From: Anaeramoeba flamelloides
Lineage: Eukaryota; Metamonada; Anaeramoebidae
DNA length: 64,000 nucleotides
Direction: 5' to 3'
Assembly: GCA_027625915.1 (NCBI GenBank)
Contig: JANTQA010000070.1
Location: forward strand, 1,431,001 to 1,495,000
The translations under genes and the position numbers were made by a program. Positions 23,319 through 34,300 of this stretch are shown piece by piece (position 1 is the first letter of the stretch; every line of letters starts with the position of its first letter). The notes below the pieces were generated by a model that made no database searches, had not been told where the DNA came from, and saw only the letters and a program-made list of their open reading frames with translations.

Positions 23319-24249
23319 TTAGATTGTTGATCTTTTCATAATTAAAATAGTCATTATCAAAATACCAAGAAGTAAGAAACCGAGGAAAAGCATTGCAATG
23401 GAAAAAGATGTTTGAATAAAATAGGATGGGGTAAAATCTGCATTTTTTTCAGTCTTGATTGTTCCTGCTGGGTTTCCAGCACTTCGTGGGTAACATTGGA
23501 CATTAGTATGTTGAGACCTATTTTTAAGATTTAAATATTTTTTGGGAATTGGAATGGTAATACAAAGTAGAAGGTTGGTTATTTTTAAGAGTCGATCAAA
23601 TGTTGATTTTAGAAACCCAAAAGAGAAAAAGAATAAAAAAAAAAAGATAAATAAAAAAGAAAAAGAAAATAGAAATTGAGAATTCTCATTAACAAATTCA
23701 ATTTGGAATTTTCAAAAAGATTAAGAAAAAGAAAATTTTTATTTATCAAAAAAAAAAAAAAGAATGAAAAAAAATTTTTTTTTCATTGTTTATGTTGCAG
23801 AAAAAAGTTCTTTTTTTGTTGTTCAAAAGAAAAAAACAATTAGAAAGAGAAAAAATTTACATAATTCCGCTTGATTGGTCACCAACACGGCAAGGCTCAC
23901 AAGTCCAATCTATACACACGCCCTTCCACAGTGGAACTGTGTCATCTGTTGAATCACATTTCCCACAAAAATTGAATTCATTTGCTTCTGTACATGTAGT
24001 CCAACTATCTGCCGCGTGGTCATTACAAAATTTACCTAAAACATCGTCTTTAGTATATTTCCTACAATTGTGGGCTTCTGTACAATACTCATCAATATTA
24101 CAATGCGATGCTACTAAACAACGCACACAACTCCCGTCAGTTTCATGAATGTTACAAACAGGTTTTTCTTCAGTTGTACAGTCTGAGTGCTTACAAGCAA
24201 AAATTTCGGAAACAAAAATACAAAGAATTATTAAAACAAGAATTTTCAT
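23319..24249 (-). CDS. small Cys-rich type I membrane protein (two exons)
   Basis: The exons are complement 23861-24249 and 23319-23517, separated by a 343-bp intron (donor 'ggaattat|gtaaat', acceptor 'aaaaatag|gtctc'). The split codon joins as Met and gives 195 aa. Residues 1-18 are a signal peptide (MKILVLIILCIFVSEIFA). The ectodomain has 16 Cys, including CVRC, CGKC and CEPC pairs. The second exon supplies the sixteenth Cys, making an even number. It then encodes one membrane helix (AMLFLGFLLLGILIMTILIM) and a short tail KRSTI. The plan is a small disulfide-rich extracellular domain anchored by one helix, as in many protist surface proteins. I do not recognise the family, so ligand and role are unknown. 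Reading exon 1 alone would wrongly suggest a secreted protein. Confidence 0.8.
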
Positions 24250-25680
24250 GTTTTGTGTCTTGAAAGAAAATTAAAAAATGATTTTTCCTATTTTTTTGAA
24301 ATTTTGGGGTTCTTTTTAAGATCAAATATTAATCTTATGTTTTGTGTTTTTTGTTCTTTTAATGTTTTTAAATGAATTTAGGAAGATTTTTAGGAATATT
24401 ATGGGTTGATAGCTGTAATGGAAGAAAAGTTTTTTTTTATATTTAAAAAAACCATTTCAAAGATCGTGTGAAAAGTTAAAACTTTTGTAGACCTCTGAAT
24501 TAGTTACTTTACGATTTTTGTTCTTATAGAAATGAGAGCGATTTGTTTCATTTTATTATTGTGATGTTTTTTTGTTTTTTCTCTTGTTTAGAGAAAGGTA
24601 AAATTTGGAACATTCTTTAATTGATTGACAGTAATTTCTGTACTTAATTTTTCAAGTGGTTCTCCTTTTTTGGTGTCACCAATGTTCTAGATTCCTTACA
24701 GCTTTTCCAATTATTACAACAGCCACCCTTTTGTATCGAGTTTTTCAATCCAAGTAGAGAAATCTGAAAACTAAGTTAGTTTTTCATAAAAAAAACCATT
24801 TAGGGTCAACCCTTGGGTAGGTTTTGAAATATTTTGTTTTTTTAACACCTGAACAAGAACGGAACGAAAATTCAATTTTACTTGGGATAACTTTTTCAAA
24901 TAAACACATGGTGATCAAAAAATCTTTCCCCAAAGCCAATGATCCATGTTTCAAAATTTAATTATTCTTTTTTTTCTTCTTGTTATAATATAACATCCAA
25001 TTCACTATCAAATAGTATACCTGAAGCAAAATCAATTTTACAAGTAAATATCTTGATATTTTCAGTATATTTTAAATTAGGAATTGAAATTTTTCCAAAT
25101 TTTTAAACTATTAAAAAGCTTTTTTATGAAAAATTCATTCTATTTTTTGTGATAAATTTTCCAATTTGATCCTTTTTTTTATGTTATTTTTTTAAAAATA
25201 ATAGAACTTTAAGAAACCAACACCATTTTAACTTGTTATTAATTGTCGATTTCTTTGGACATTTTGTGTAAAGGTCTTCTAGAAAAAAGAAAAAGTTGTT
25301 TTTCTTTTGTATCACACTTAAACCAGTTTGTACAAGTACTTTAAACAAGATCAATTACAATTTTACAAATTAAATTATGGAGACTATTCCCGATATTGGT
25401 TATTTTTTCTTCTTTTTTTTTTGAGTATATCCACAAAAGTATTTGTAATTTGTGAAAAGGTAAATCTAAAAAAGAAATTAATTGTTAATTCTTTTTTCCA
25501 TTTGTTGAAAAAAAATAATTCTTAATATCCCTAGATTACCCTTGAAACATCATAGGCACTTAACGAAATAACCACACAAAACCAATAAGAGATTTCAAAT
25601 TTTTCTACTGTCTTCCTTAATTAAATAATTGTTTTCATTTTTTTACTTTTTGTTTTTTAAAATTTTTATAACAAACAAAG
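24250..25680. other. intergenic between divergent genes, one doubtful exon
   Basis: The stretch separates the minus-strand Cys-rich gene from the plus-strand ribonuclease kappa gene. It should contain the promoters of both, but no defined element is visible. A slightly less A/T-rich patch at 24640-24770 gives the exon-like frame listed separately. Confidence 0.5.
24644..24763 (-). other. orphan exon-like open frame (doubtful)
   Basis: On the minus strand a 39-codon frame follows a plausible acceptor 'ttagttttcag' and ends in TAA. It contains SIQKGGCCNNWKSCKESR, and its composition is unlike the surrounding A/T runs. I found no matching upstream exon. It could be the last exon of an unrecognised gene or chance. 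Confidence 0.2.
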
Positions 25681-26257
25681 ATGGGTAATAGCTGTATTCC
25701 TGAAAAAAAAGGATCGATTTTTTGTATAATTCTTTCAATTTGGGGGGTTATTATGCTTGTAATTATTTTCTAATCTTTTTGGTTCTTCATTAAAAGTAAT
25801 TGGCTTGGTCGTTTGGTTACAATAAATGAAATGTTAATTCTCTTTTTTCTTTTTTATATTTTTCTTTTTGTTATCCCTCTCTGAAAAGGTAATTTTAGGG
25901 ATCCTCTTTTCTACTGGCCACCAAGGTAACTCTTTTGCTTATTTTCTCTTTTGTTCAAAAAAAAACTTTTCAAAGTTTGTTTATTAAATTTTATTTTTTT
26001 TTCTTTTTTTTCTTCTTTTTTTTCAATTAACCCAAATCCTTTTAAAAATAATGTTCAACTGATGTCCAAAAGGAAATATTGGAGACATAGGAGACAAAAA
26101 ACCAAAGAGCCTTGCACGTGATCTATATATTGCAGCTGGTATATATCTTGTTTTTTTAATAGGATGTAGTTTTCGATACAAGCAAGTTACCAGAAGGGAA
26201 AGGTATAAAGAACTGGTGGTTAATAATGAGGAATTTGATGAATTTGCAATCAATTAA
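25681..26257 (+). CDS. RNASEK: ribonuclease kappa (RNASEK) family protein
   Basis: Three exons, 25681-25758, 25889-25925 and 26073-26257, give 99 aa, close to the roughly 98-aa animal protein. The first exon ends in ILSIWGVIML. The 37-nt second exon continues VILGILFSTGHQ. The third gives 'IAAGIYLVFLIGCSF' and a basic tail 'RYKQVTRRERYKEL'. These correspond to the two membrane helices and flanks of RNASEK, whose animal members read 'SAWGVIMLIMLGIFF' and 'FIAAGLYLLLGGFSF'. Family members are small two-helix membrane proteins that associate with the V-ATPase and are needed for endocytosis. The original RNase activity is debated. Junction phases agree (0, then 1). The loop between the helices is shorter or diverged compared with animals, and the C-terminus ends in an acidic extension. 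Confidence 0.87.
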
Positions 26258-26921
26258 CCACAACACTATTTGTTTGGTTTTTTAATACATTTGAAAAAAA
26301 AAAAATTAAAAAAATTACCAAAGAAAAATTTAAAATAATTATGGATCAAAAAACTAATTCAGAATAAAATTTTGATTTATTCTGACTAGTAATGTATTGA
26401 AATTATAAAACCAATTTTATTCTTTTCTTTTTTGTTTTTTTTTTTTTGCATCTTTTTTGTGCAAACCATTTGATTATATTTATATGGTGAGTGGCTACCA
26501 AATTCAAACAAGAAATTGCAATCTTTTTTCAGCCCATACTTGTATTTGAAATTCAAATGGGATCAAATTTCACTTCATATCTTTTTATACTTTTAAAACC
26601 TCACTTTCATTTACGTTTCTTAGCTCCACTCAAAATATACGAATATAAAAGTATCAAACAAACATACATGATATCACAAATTACAATCTTTTTCTTTTAA
26701 AACTCACTTTATTTGAGAAAGATGAAATTGGAAAAGGAAGTGAAAATTTTTTCCCATTTATTATTCAAAGGCCAGTATCTTAAAATCATTTGAAAATGTT
26801 AAAAAAAGCAAAATTGTATCGAAAAACCCTTGTTTGATAGATAATAGGAAATACAGCCTCCCCAGCCGTACAACGAAAAGTTATAAGACATAGAGATTAA
26901 TTGCCGATCATAAAAATGTCT

Positions 26922-27425
26922 TTTACAGTCGTTCCAAACCTACCATGAAATTTGATAGACATAGAAATTTACTTTTTTGTCTCTGTTAAATACAAAAAAA
27001 AAAAATCTTCGGTTATACGCTATCACATAAATTTTATGGTTTGTTTGACAGAGGTTTATTAAAACAATTTCTTATTTGAAAGACTGAGAAAACAATCTTG
27101 TTGTTTTTGAAATAAATTCAAAAATCCAAAACAAAGCTTTCCAAAGATCGAAGATAGAATTTAATAATAACTTTGAAATGGTCTTGCACTTTGATTTTAG
27201 GGTCTTTGAGAAGTTAAGGATCTACCAAAAAAGGTGAAAATTTTTCAAAATTATTGAACATTTAGAAAGGTTTGATGTGAAAAATTCAAATTGTATTTTT
27301 TAACCAGAGAAATTTTTGATCTATTATAAAATTTCAAGGTCTTTAATACGCTATCACATAAACATAAAAACTTGTCATAAAAAGCAAAGTGTGAGATAGA
27401 AAATGAATTTTCTGTTTATAATTGA
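26922..27425 (+). repeat. about 500-bp dispersed repeat, pair C copy 1
   Basis: The block runs from 'ttacagtcgttccaaacc' to 'gaaaatgaattttctgttta'. It is matched in reverse orientation by 48735-49233. Both copies contain two direct 'cgctatcacataaa'-type words, about 330 bp apart here, plus 'ctctgttaaat' and 'aaagatcgaagat'. I judge similarity at roughly four in five bases by eye. It has no coding capacity. Confidence 0.75.
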
Positions 27426-28404
27426 ATGCAGCCGTATTATTGGGTAGGTTGTATATTATAGAAAATTCGGTTTCTATCATACAGAAGAGAAAATAGAATT
27501 TTTAGTCAAAAAAAAAAAATTCAACAATTTAATTTTCAAAAGAAAAGATATTTCCGAAACTTGAAAGTATTTTTTGATTGTTGATTCTAAATTGTTAAAA
27601 CCTAAGATGTTTGCAATTTTGGAAATTGAAGATACGCCTTAATGTAAATTGTTCATATCAATTTGCCTATAAATGTCAAAAACTACAATTGATGGATTAT
27701 TTTTTTTTTTTTTTTTTTCTATTGAATCTATTCGTTTATTATTAACTTTAATAACCAGATTATGGTTTATAAAAGAGAATAAAATTCTATAATAAAACAT
27801 AAATTTCCATATTTTTGAAATTGTCACTTTAGGACTATATATTTACATAAAATAGAAAGGTAAAAAATGATATTCTAATTTCCGAAAATAGCAAATCATT
27901 AGAAAAGATATAAAAAAATTACTGTTTTATATTTACAACATAATCTGTAACAATTTCAGATAAGATTCCAAAAAAAAAAAAAAAAAAAAAAAAAAAACTT
28001 GGAATTCATAATTATTCGAGGATATAAAATTATACTCTCGGTCCCCTTCTACTTTAATTTTTGAAAATAAAATTTAAATGTAAAAACAGAACTTTCATTT
28101 ATCCAACAATTAGAATAATTTGAAAACTTTTTTGTTTAAAATTAGTTCATTACAAATATTTTTCTTTTAATCTGTTTAGAAATAGTAATTTATTATTGGT
28201 AAAGTATTTTTATAAATATATTAACTTAATTCATAATTTAAAATGGTGATAGTGAAAATAAAAAACACTCTTGCTATTGAAATAAGGATAATTAATTATT
28301 TTCATGATTTGATTCGAAATAGAATCTCCTTGTCATCAAAGAGTCCGAGTTTAATTATAGAAATAGAATATTTTATATTAGTTAAATCCAAAATCTATTA
28401 TTAT

Positions 28405-29000
28405 TGATAGAAGAAGTGAAAATTACATTCTCAATGTCCTTTTACTTTAATCACATCCAAGGTAATTCAAGTATAAAAGCATTGATTTCGCAATTTTTGA
28501 GGAAGAAAAAACACAATTTTTTTATGTTTAATTAGCAACAGCAAAAAAATTGAACGGAAAAAAAAAAAAAGAAAAAGAAAAAAAAATAATTTTAAAATAA
28601 AAAGGGTTTATAAGAAACAATTGTTCAAAAAATCAAAAAAAAAAAAAAAAGAAAAGAAAAGAAAGTAAAGGCTATCTTTAAATTAGGGATTCCCAAAACC
28701 ACAGCCACGATACTTTTGGTTGATTTAATAATTTGATAATGATAATGAATATTCACATGAGGATACTTATTTAATAGTTTTAATTTCTTTATTTTTTTAT
28801 GATCACATTTACTTTTCACATTTGGTAATTTATAGTTTTTGCTTTATTGTTTTTATTTTCAAGTTATTGATACTTCCTTGTTTCAGTGTCACTCTATTAA
28901 CAACTAAACGCTACCTCTCTCTCTCTTTTTTTTTTAGTAATTCTTCTTCTCAATATAATGAAGATTCTGGAAGGAAAAAAATGGAAAAAAAAAATAAAAT
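28405..29000 (+). repeat. diverged dispersed repeat, pair A copy 2
   Basis: This is the partner of 1078-1680, sharing ordered blocks such as 'cttttactttaat', 'ggctatcttta', 'acgatacttttg' and 'aattcttcttctca'. Homopolymer runs differ in length. Confidence 0.5.
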
Positions 29001-30325
29001 TCAATTTATTAATCTCATAATTTTTTCTAATTTATTCTTTTTTATTTTATTAGTTGTTTTTTATTTTTATTTGATTTTTCTTTTGTGTTTTTTTGATTTT
29101 CACCTTTTTTTCTTTCTTTATTTTTTTTTTAAAAAAGTCAATTGGTAAAAAAACCGTTTGAAACCTCAAATTAACATTAAGGGAACTGGGGAAATGTAAT
29201 TTCTTTAAGATGAATATATTTACATGTAAAATAATCTTATTTTAAAAATTTTTAAGTTCCCAAAGAAGTTGAGGAATGTTGAATTATTTAAGCCCGAATG
29301 AAATGTGTTTAAATTTTCGAAAAAAATAAAAATCTAAAAAAAAAATTGTAGTTTGTTCAGGTATTTCATTTTTGAATATCTAAACCTAATCATAAATTTC
29401 TTATTTCTCTTATTATAAAAGAATTTTATGTTAACTGATTCCTAAAAAAAATTAAATTATCTTTTTTGACATTGCCCTTGAGTAGAATGTGGCTTATTAT
29501 TGACATTAAGGATTAATAAATTCTTAATTCTTTTATTTAGTACTATAATTATTTTTTTTAATTCTGTACTGTTTTAAATTAATTTTCTTCCTAAATCCAA
29601 AGATAGAAACTAAAACAAAAATATTATAGTGCATAATAAATTAATGTTTAGAAATCTCCAATATTTGTTATATATTTTTTTTTCCAATTTGAAGATTTAT
29701 TCAATAATTATTAAGATAAAAACAGAAAGATAGATAATTTTTGTTTACTTTTCTGAAACTAATTGTTTTTCCATAGGTGAAAATAATTTCTCAAAATAAT
29801 CTAAGATTTATTTATTTTATTTTTTACAAATACAATTTGGTTTTTTATCAAACAGTAAATCTGGAAAGTTTTAAAAAGTGGGACAATTCCATTTTCTGAT
29901 CAATCAAAAATAATAGTGAAAAGTCAAAACTTTATTCCCATTTTTATTAGCTAGAGGAAATGCATTTCAGTTCCCACAAAGTATCTCATATGAACAGTTC
30001 TTTTAATTTTGAATTTACTCATAGGGAATTCACTTAGGAAAAATTCACATTTACAAGAATGGGCAGTTGGTAAATTTTGAAGATAAAATTATAAAGCTAT
30101 CCGAAAAAAGTATGTACATTTCTAAACACTTTTTCAAGTTTTTTATTTTAAGGGACTAGTCTCTATTATTTTTTTTTATTTTGACCAATTTCTAAATAAG
30201 GATTCCTTTTCTAGAAATATGTTTAATTTTGAAAATAAATTCGTTTTCAAATCTTAGTAATTGGCAAAAAATTTTCTGAATCTCTATTAAATTTAGGCTA
30301 AAAAAATTTAATAGAGATTAGCCCA

Positions 30326-30748
30326 TTAAGGATCATCTAAAATAAAGCCACCAGGGAGGCCTTGTGGTTTAAAAGATCATTGAATTAGTCTTTTTATTTC
30401 TTTCAATCCAGAAGAACTATAAAATCTCAAACTTTTACAAATAGGTAAATTCCTAATCTGATTCAAAATGGGAGATGTTGGTTGTCTTCCACAACTCAAC
30501 CATTATTGTTCCAATGTAAGTATTATCAAGCTACCAATAAAAAACTCTGAAAAATCAAGATTTATTAAAAATGGTTGTGTGTATTTTTTACTACCATTCT
30601 CCAATTAAGTATCTGATCTAGCGAAATTACCTTTTCGAAAAAATTCGAAATTTATTAGTTCTTCTAGATTTAAATAAATAAAGAGTATAATTCACCTATG
30701 TTTTAATTCGCAAGAACCCCTGGTGACTTTATTTTAGATAGTCCTTAA
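30326..30748. mobile_element. 423-bp foldback element
   Basis: The left arm starts TTAAGGATCATCTAAAATAA and the reverse complement of the right arm starts TTAAGGACTATCTAAAATAA. The similarity continues for about 160 bp into the element, through 'agaagaactata' and 'aaataggtaaatt'-like words. It carries no coding capacity. A short frame starting ATGGGAGATGTT at 30470 lies inside it and is not a gene. Confidence 0.75.
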
Positions 30749-31389
30749 AAAAGTAAACGAAATAATTTTAATTAGGTAACACACCTATTTAAATGAGGGT
30801 TTTAAGTTCTCAGGGAAATAGTCTAGTTGATTAAGTTTCTTAAAAATGAAGATTTTCTGATGTAGTTGATGATTTTTGGGTGGATAGTTAAAAAAAATGT
30901 AGAAATTTGGTAAAACTTCATAAGAGATTAATTTCTGGAAACAAAAGTGAAATTACAAATGAATACCTGACTCTTAACAACAATAAACAAAAACACCTAT
31001 TTTTGAAACTTGACAAATAATTATTTGTACCTAAATAGTTTCCTTTTCTTTCAATAAAAAATTTTTTTACTGATTAAAAACTGAAAAATATAAAGCTAAC
31101 TTTCAATTGTCACACAAATTTGTTCTTTATTTTGTTTCTTGTAAAAAACTTGATCAATTACACCCCACAAATAATTAAATAACTTTTACCCAGCTTAGTA
31201 TCTTTTCCAACTCTTTCCCCCATTCAAATTATTTAAAAGTATTTACAACATTTAGAAATTGGCTGTACCTGTTTAAAAGTTTTTCAAAAGTACCAGGCTT
31301 TGTGAAAGTAAGAAATTTTCAATGTGAAACGAAAATAATTCATAAAAAATTTGTTTCATTTTTTTTAAATCATAAAATTTTTACTCGTG

Positions 31390-34300
31390 ATGTCGAAAAA
31401 AAAAGGGATGAAAGGATTTAGTCAACAAGATGCGCTTGAGTCACTTCGAGCGTTGAAACAACAAGATCCTACAACTATCAAGTGGATGACTGCCATTGCA
31501 GTTTTTAAGGCCAACCGCTACCAAGACGCGCTTACCCAATTGGAAGGCGTGCCACCAAATGCAAAGATCTGTTTCAACAAGGGATTAATCCATTTAAAAA
31601 TGGGTAATTTCCAAAAGGCGATCGAGCAATTTACGCAATCTATTTCAAGAGACAAGTTCATGGCCATTTCGTATTTCCAAAGGGCGTTGTGTCATCACTT
31701 GTCTGGCAATTTACCTGGTGCCGCCATTGATTATACCTTTTGCCTCGAAAACATGAAGCAGAACAAAAAAATTGACTACACACAAATGGGGATGAATTAC
31801 ACATTGCACTCTGCTGAAGTTTTGTATAATAGAGCTGTTTCCTTCTCTTCTTTGTTGTTGTATACAAAGGCTTTTGAAGACCTTCGTGAGGCTGTTGAAA
31901 TTACAAGTGTGAACAACCAAATGCATTCGGTGATCAAGGATTTGTATGAACAAGTGAAAGTCATTTCACAAACAGCTGGGTTAACTTTCATTTCTTCGGA
32001 ATACAAATCGAAAGTGATTCTTGAAAAGCACCTTGCTGATGGAAAAGTTGAAGGTGGTGTTTCGATAGGAACTGGAGCAATCAAAAATGATTTGATTTCT
32101 CAAATCCAATTAAGGGCTAAAAACAGGCAAATTAAAAAAGATTTGGGATCGAATATCGAAAGTGGTGGAATAGGTGGAATAGGTGGAATAGGTGGAAGAG
32201 GCGGAAGAGGCGGAAGAGGCGGAAGAGGCGGAAGAGGTGGAAGAGGTGGAAGAGGTGGAAGAGGTGGAAGAGGTGGCATGGTTAGATTGGGAAGTGGAGG
32301 GAGAGGTAGGGGAAGAGGAGTGTTTGGCGAGAATAAACAAACCAACGTACTTGATAGAGTAAAATCCAATAACAGTCCAAAATTGTCAACTCCGAGAAAA
32401 GGGGGACGTAGGGTTCAGAAAAAATCCATTGAAAAAGAAGAATCAAAAGGTAAAATTTATTTCATTTTTTTTTTTTAGTTTTAATACGAGACATGAAAAG
32501 AAAATTTCAAAAATTTTCTTTTCGTTTCTAAAATTTAAAAAAAGCCGCCGTTAGCTTTTCTAGAATTCAAAAGAATTGAGAAAAATCTGAGATTTTTCTC
32601 CATTCTTTTAAATTCTGGAAAAACGCCATTAGCTTTTCTTGAGTTTTCTGTTTATTTGTGAGGTGTTCTATGTTTTTTTTAGGTTTTCTATTTTATTTGT
32701 GAAGTGTTCTAGGTTTTTTTTACTTTAGAAATAAACCGAAAATTTATTAAAAGTTTCTGTTTATTTCATAAAGTAAAAAAAACCTAACGAAAATCTTATG
32801 ATTTACCAAATAAATAGAAAACTCAAAAAAACCTAACGAAAATCGATAGATTTAACAAATAAAACAAAAAACCTAGTCACTCTACGGCACTCTACGGACA
32901 CTTTCATTAAGTTTTCTGAAATTAAAAAAAACTAAGCACTTTACTGCACTCTAAACAATCGACGCCACTTTACGGCACTTCCATAACTTCGATGTTTATG
33001 TTTTGAAATTTTAATAAAGAAACATATTTTTCTTTATGATTTACTAATAACAAGATAGATAGTGAGTCTTTATTTTGAGAATATTGTTATTGGTAAGGGT
33101 TAAGTGCTCAAGAGCTCTTAGCCTATTAAAGAGAGAGTTTTGAAGTGACTAAATTTGTGACTCCTAATTCAAAGAGTAGTCAAAAGAACCTTTTAATTAC
33201 AGTCATTAGAAGTATTTTAAACTCAATTTAGTTTTCTGTTTATTTTGAGAGTGAAAAATTCTATTAATATTTTTCTGATTATAAGTATTTAAAGACTTAA
33301 ATTGTAGTAAATCCAAAATTGTTGAAAACATCAATACTAAACACTTTAAAAATTCGTCAAAAATCTAATGTAGCCAACCAAAGTTAAGTGGAAATATTTT
33401 TCCCCTTAAAACAAGGACAAAAGACTAATTGGCGTATTAATTATTTTTTTAAAAAAATTCCTAAATAAATCCCCTAATATACCACCCAATCCTAACGTCC
33501 CATACCTACATACTCTAACCTGCCTTAGTCTACCCAAAAAAGGATTTTAAAATACCATTAAATTTAAATAGATAGACAATTTTTGAAAAAATAGAGAATA
33601 CAACCATTTTTGCCAATTTATAATTTTCCCATCATTAATAAACTACTTTACATTACAAGTGTGGAAGAAAAAGTGAAACAGGGAAAAAAAGCTCAACACT
33701 GTTTTTAATTGGGAACATTAATTGGGAATCACAGAAACCTGAAAATGAAAAGTAAGATCAATTATTAAAAGAATAAATAAATAAATAAATAAAGATTAAA
33801 TTAAGGATTCAACACAATAACAGTTTTTTTAATACTATCTTTTGGTATGGATTTTTCTTTGATTGATCAATTATTATAAATTTGTTTAAAAAATTGACTA
33901 TTTTTGAGATCTCCAAAACCACATCAACAATTTCGATATGAAAGTAGATTTAAATTGTGTTTATTGGTTTGATTGAAAATAATCTAATGGATTATTATTT
34001 GGAGTTAATTGGTTTCATATTTTAATTAATTTTAGTTTTCGTTTTCAGATTCAGTAAATGTTCACAATTAAGAATCATGTTTCAAATTTTATCCCTGTTT
34101 CACTTTTTTTCCACAACGGTTAATTATTAAATGTTGAAAATTTCAATTTATTGAATGCCAGATGAAAAATTTGATAAAATTTTTTAATTATTATTGCAAT
34201 TTCATTCCTTTTTTTATTTTCTTCAAAAATATGAACAAATAAAATATAATAAAAGAAAAGAAAATTTCCTGGCAAAATTTTGAAATTATGTTTATTTGCC

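Larger units (their letters stand above)
26258..31389. other. intergenic, several repeats
   Basis: The stretch contains a 500-bp dispersed repeat (26922-27425), a poly-A run at about 27969-27997, a diverged repeat (28405-29000) and a foldback element (30326-30748). No gene was recognised. The remaining open frames are Phe/Leu/Lys low-complexity products of A/T runs. Confidence 0.55.

Noticed and set aside
28822-29148. 108-codon Phe/Leu-rich frame suggestive of a membrane protein
   Set aside because: It results from T runs and overlaps the diverged repeat 28405-29000.
30470-30520. ATGGGAGATGTT... frame ending at a good GTAAGT donor, looking like a first exon
   Set aside because: It is inside the foldback element 30326-30748. 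Part of the sequence is explained by the inverted arm, and there is no continuation.
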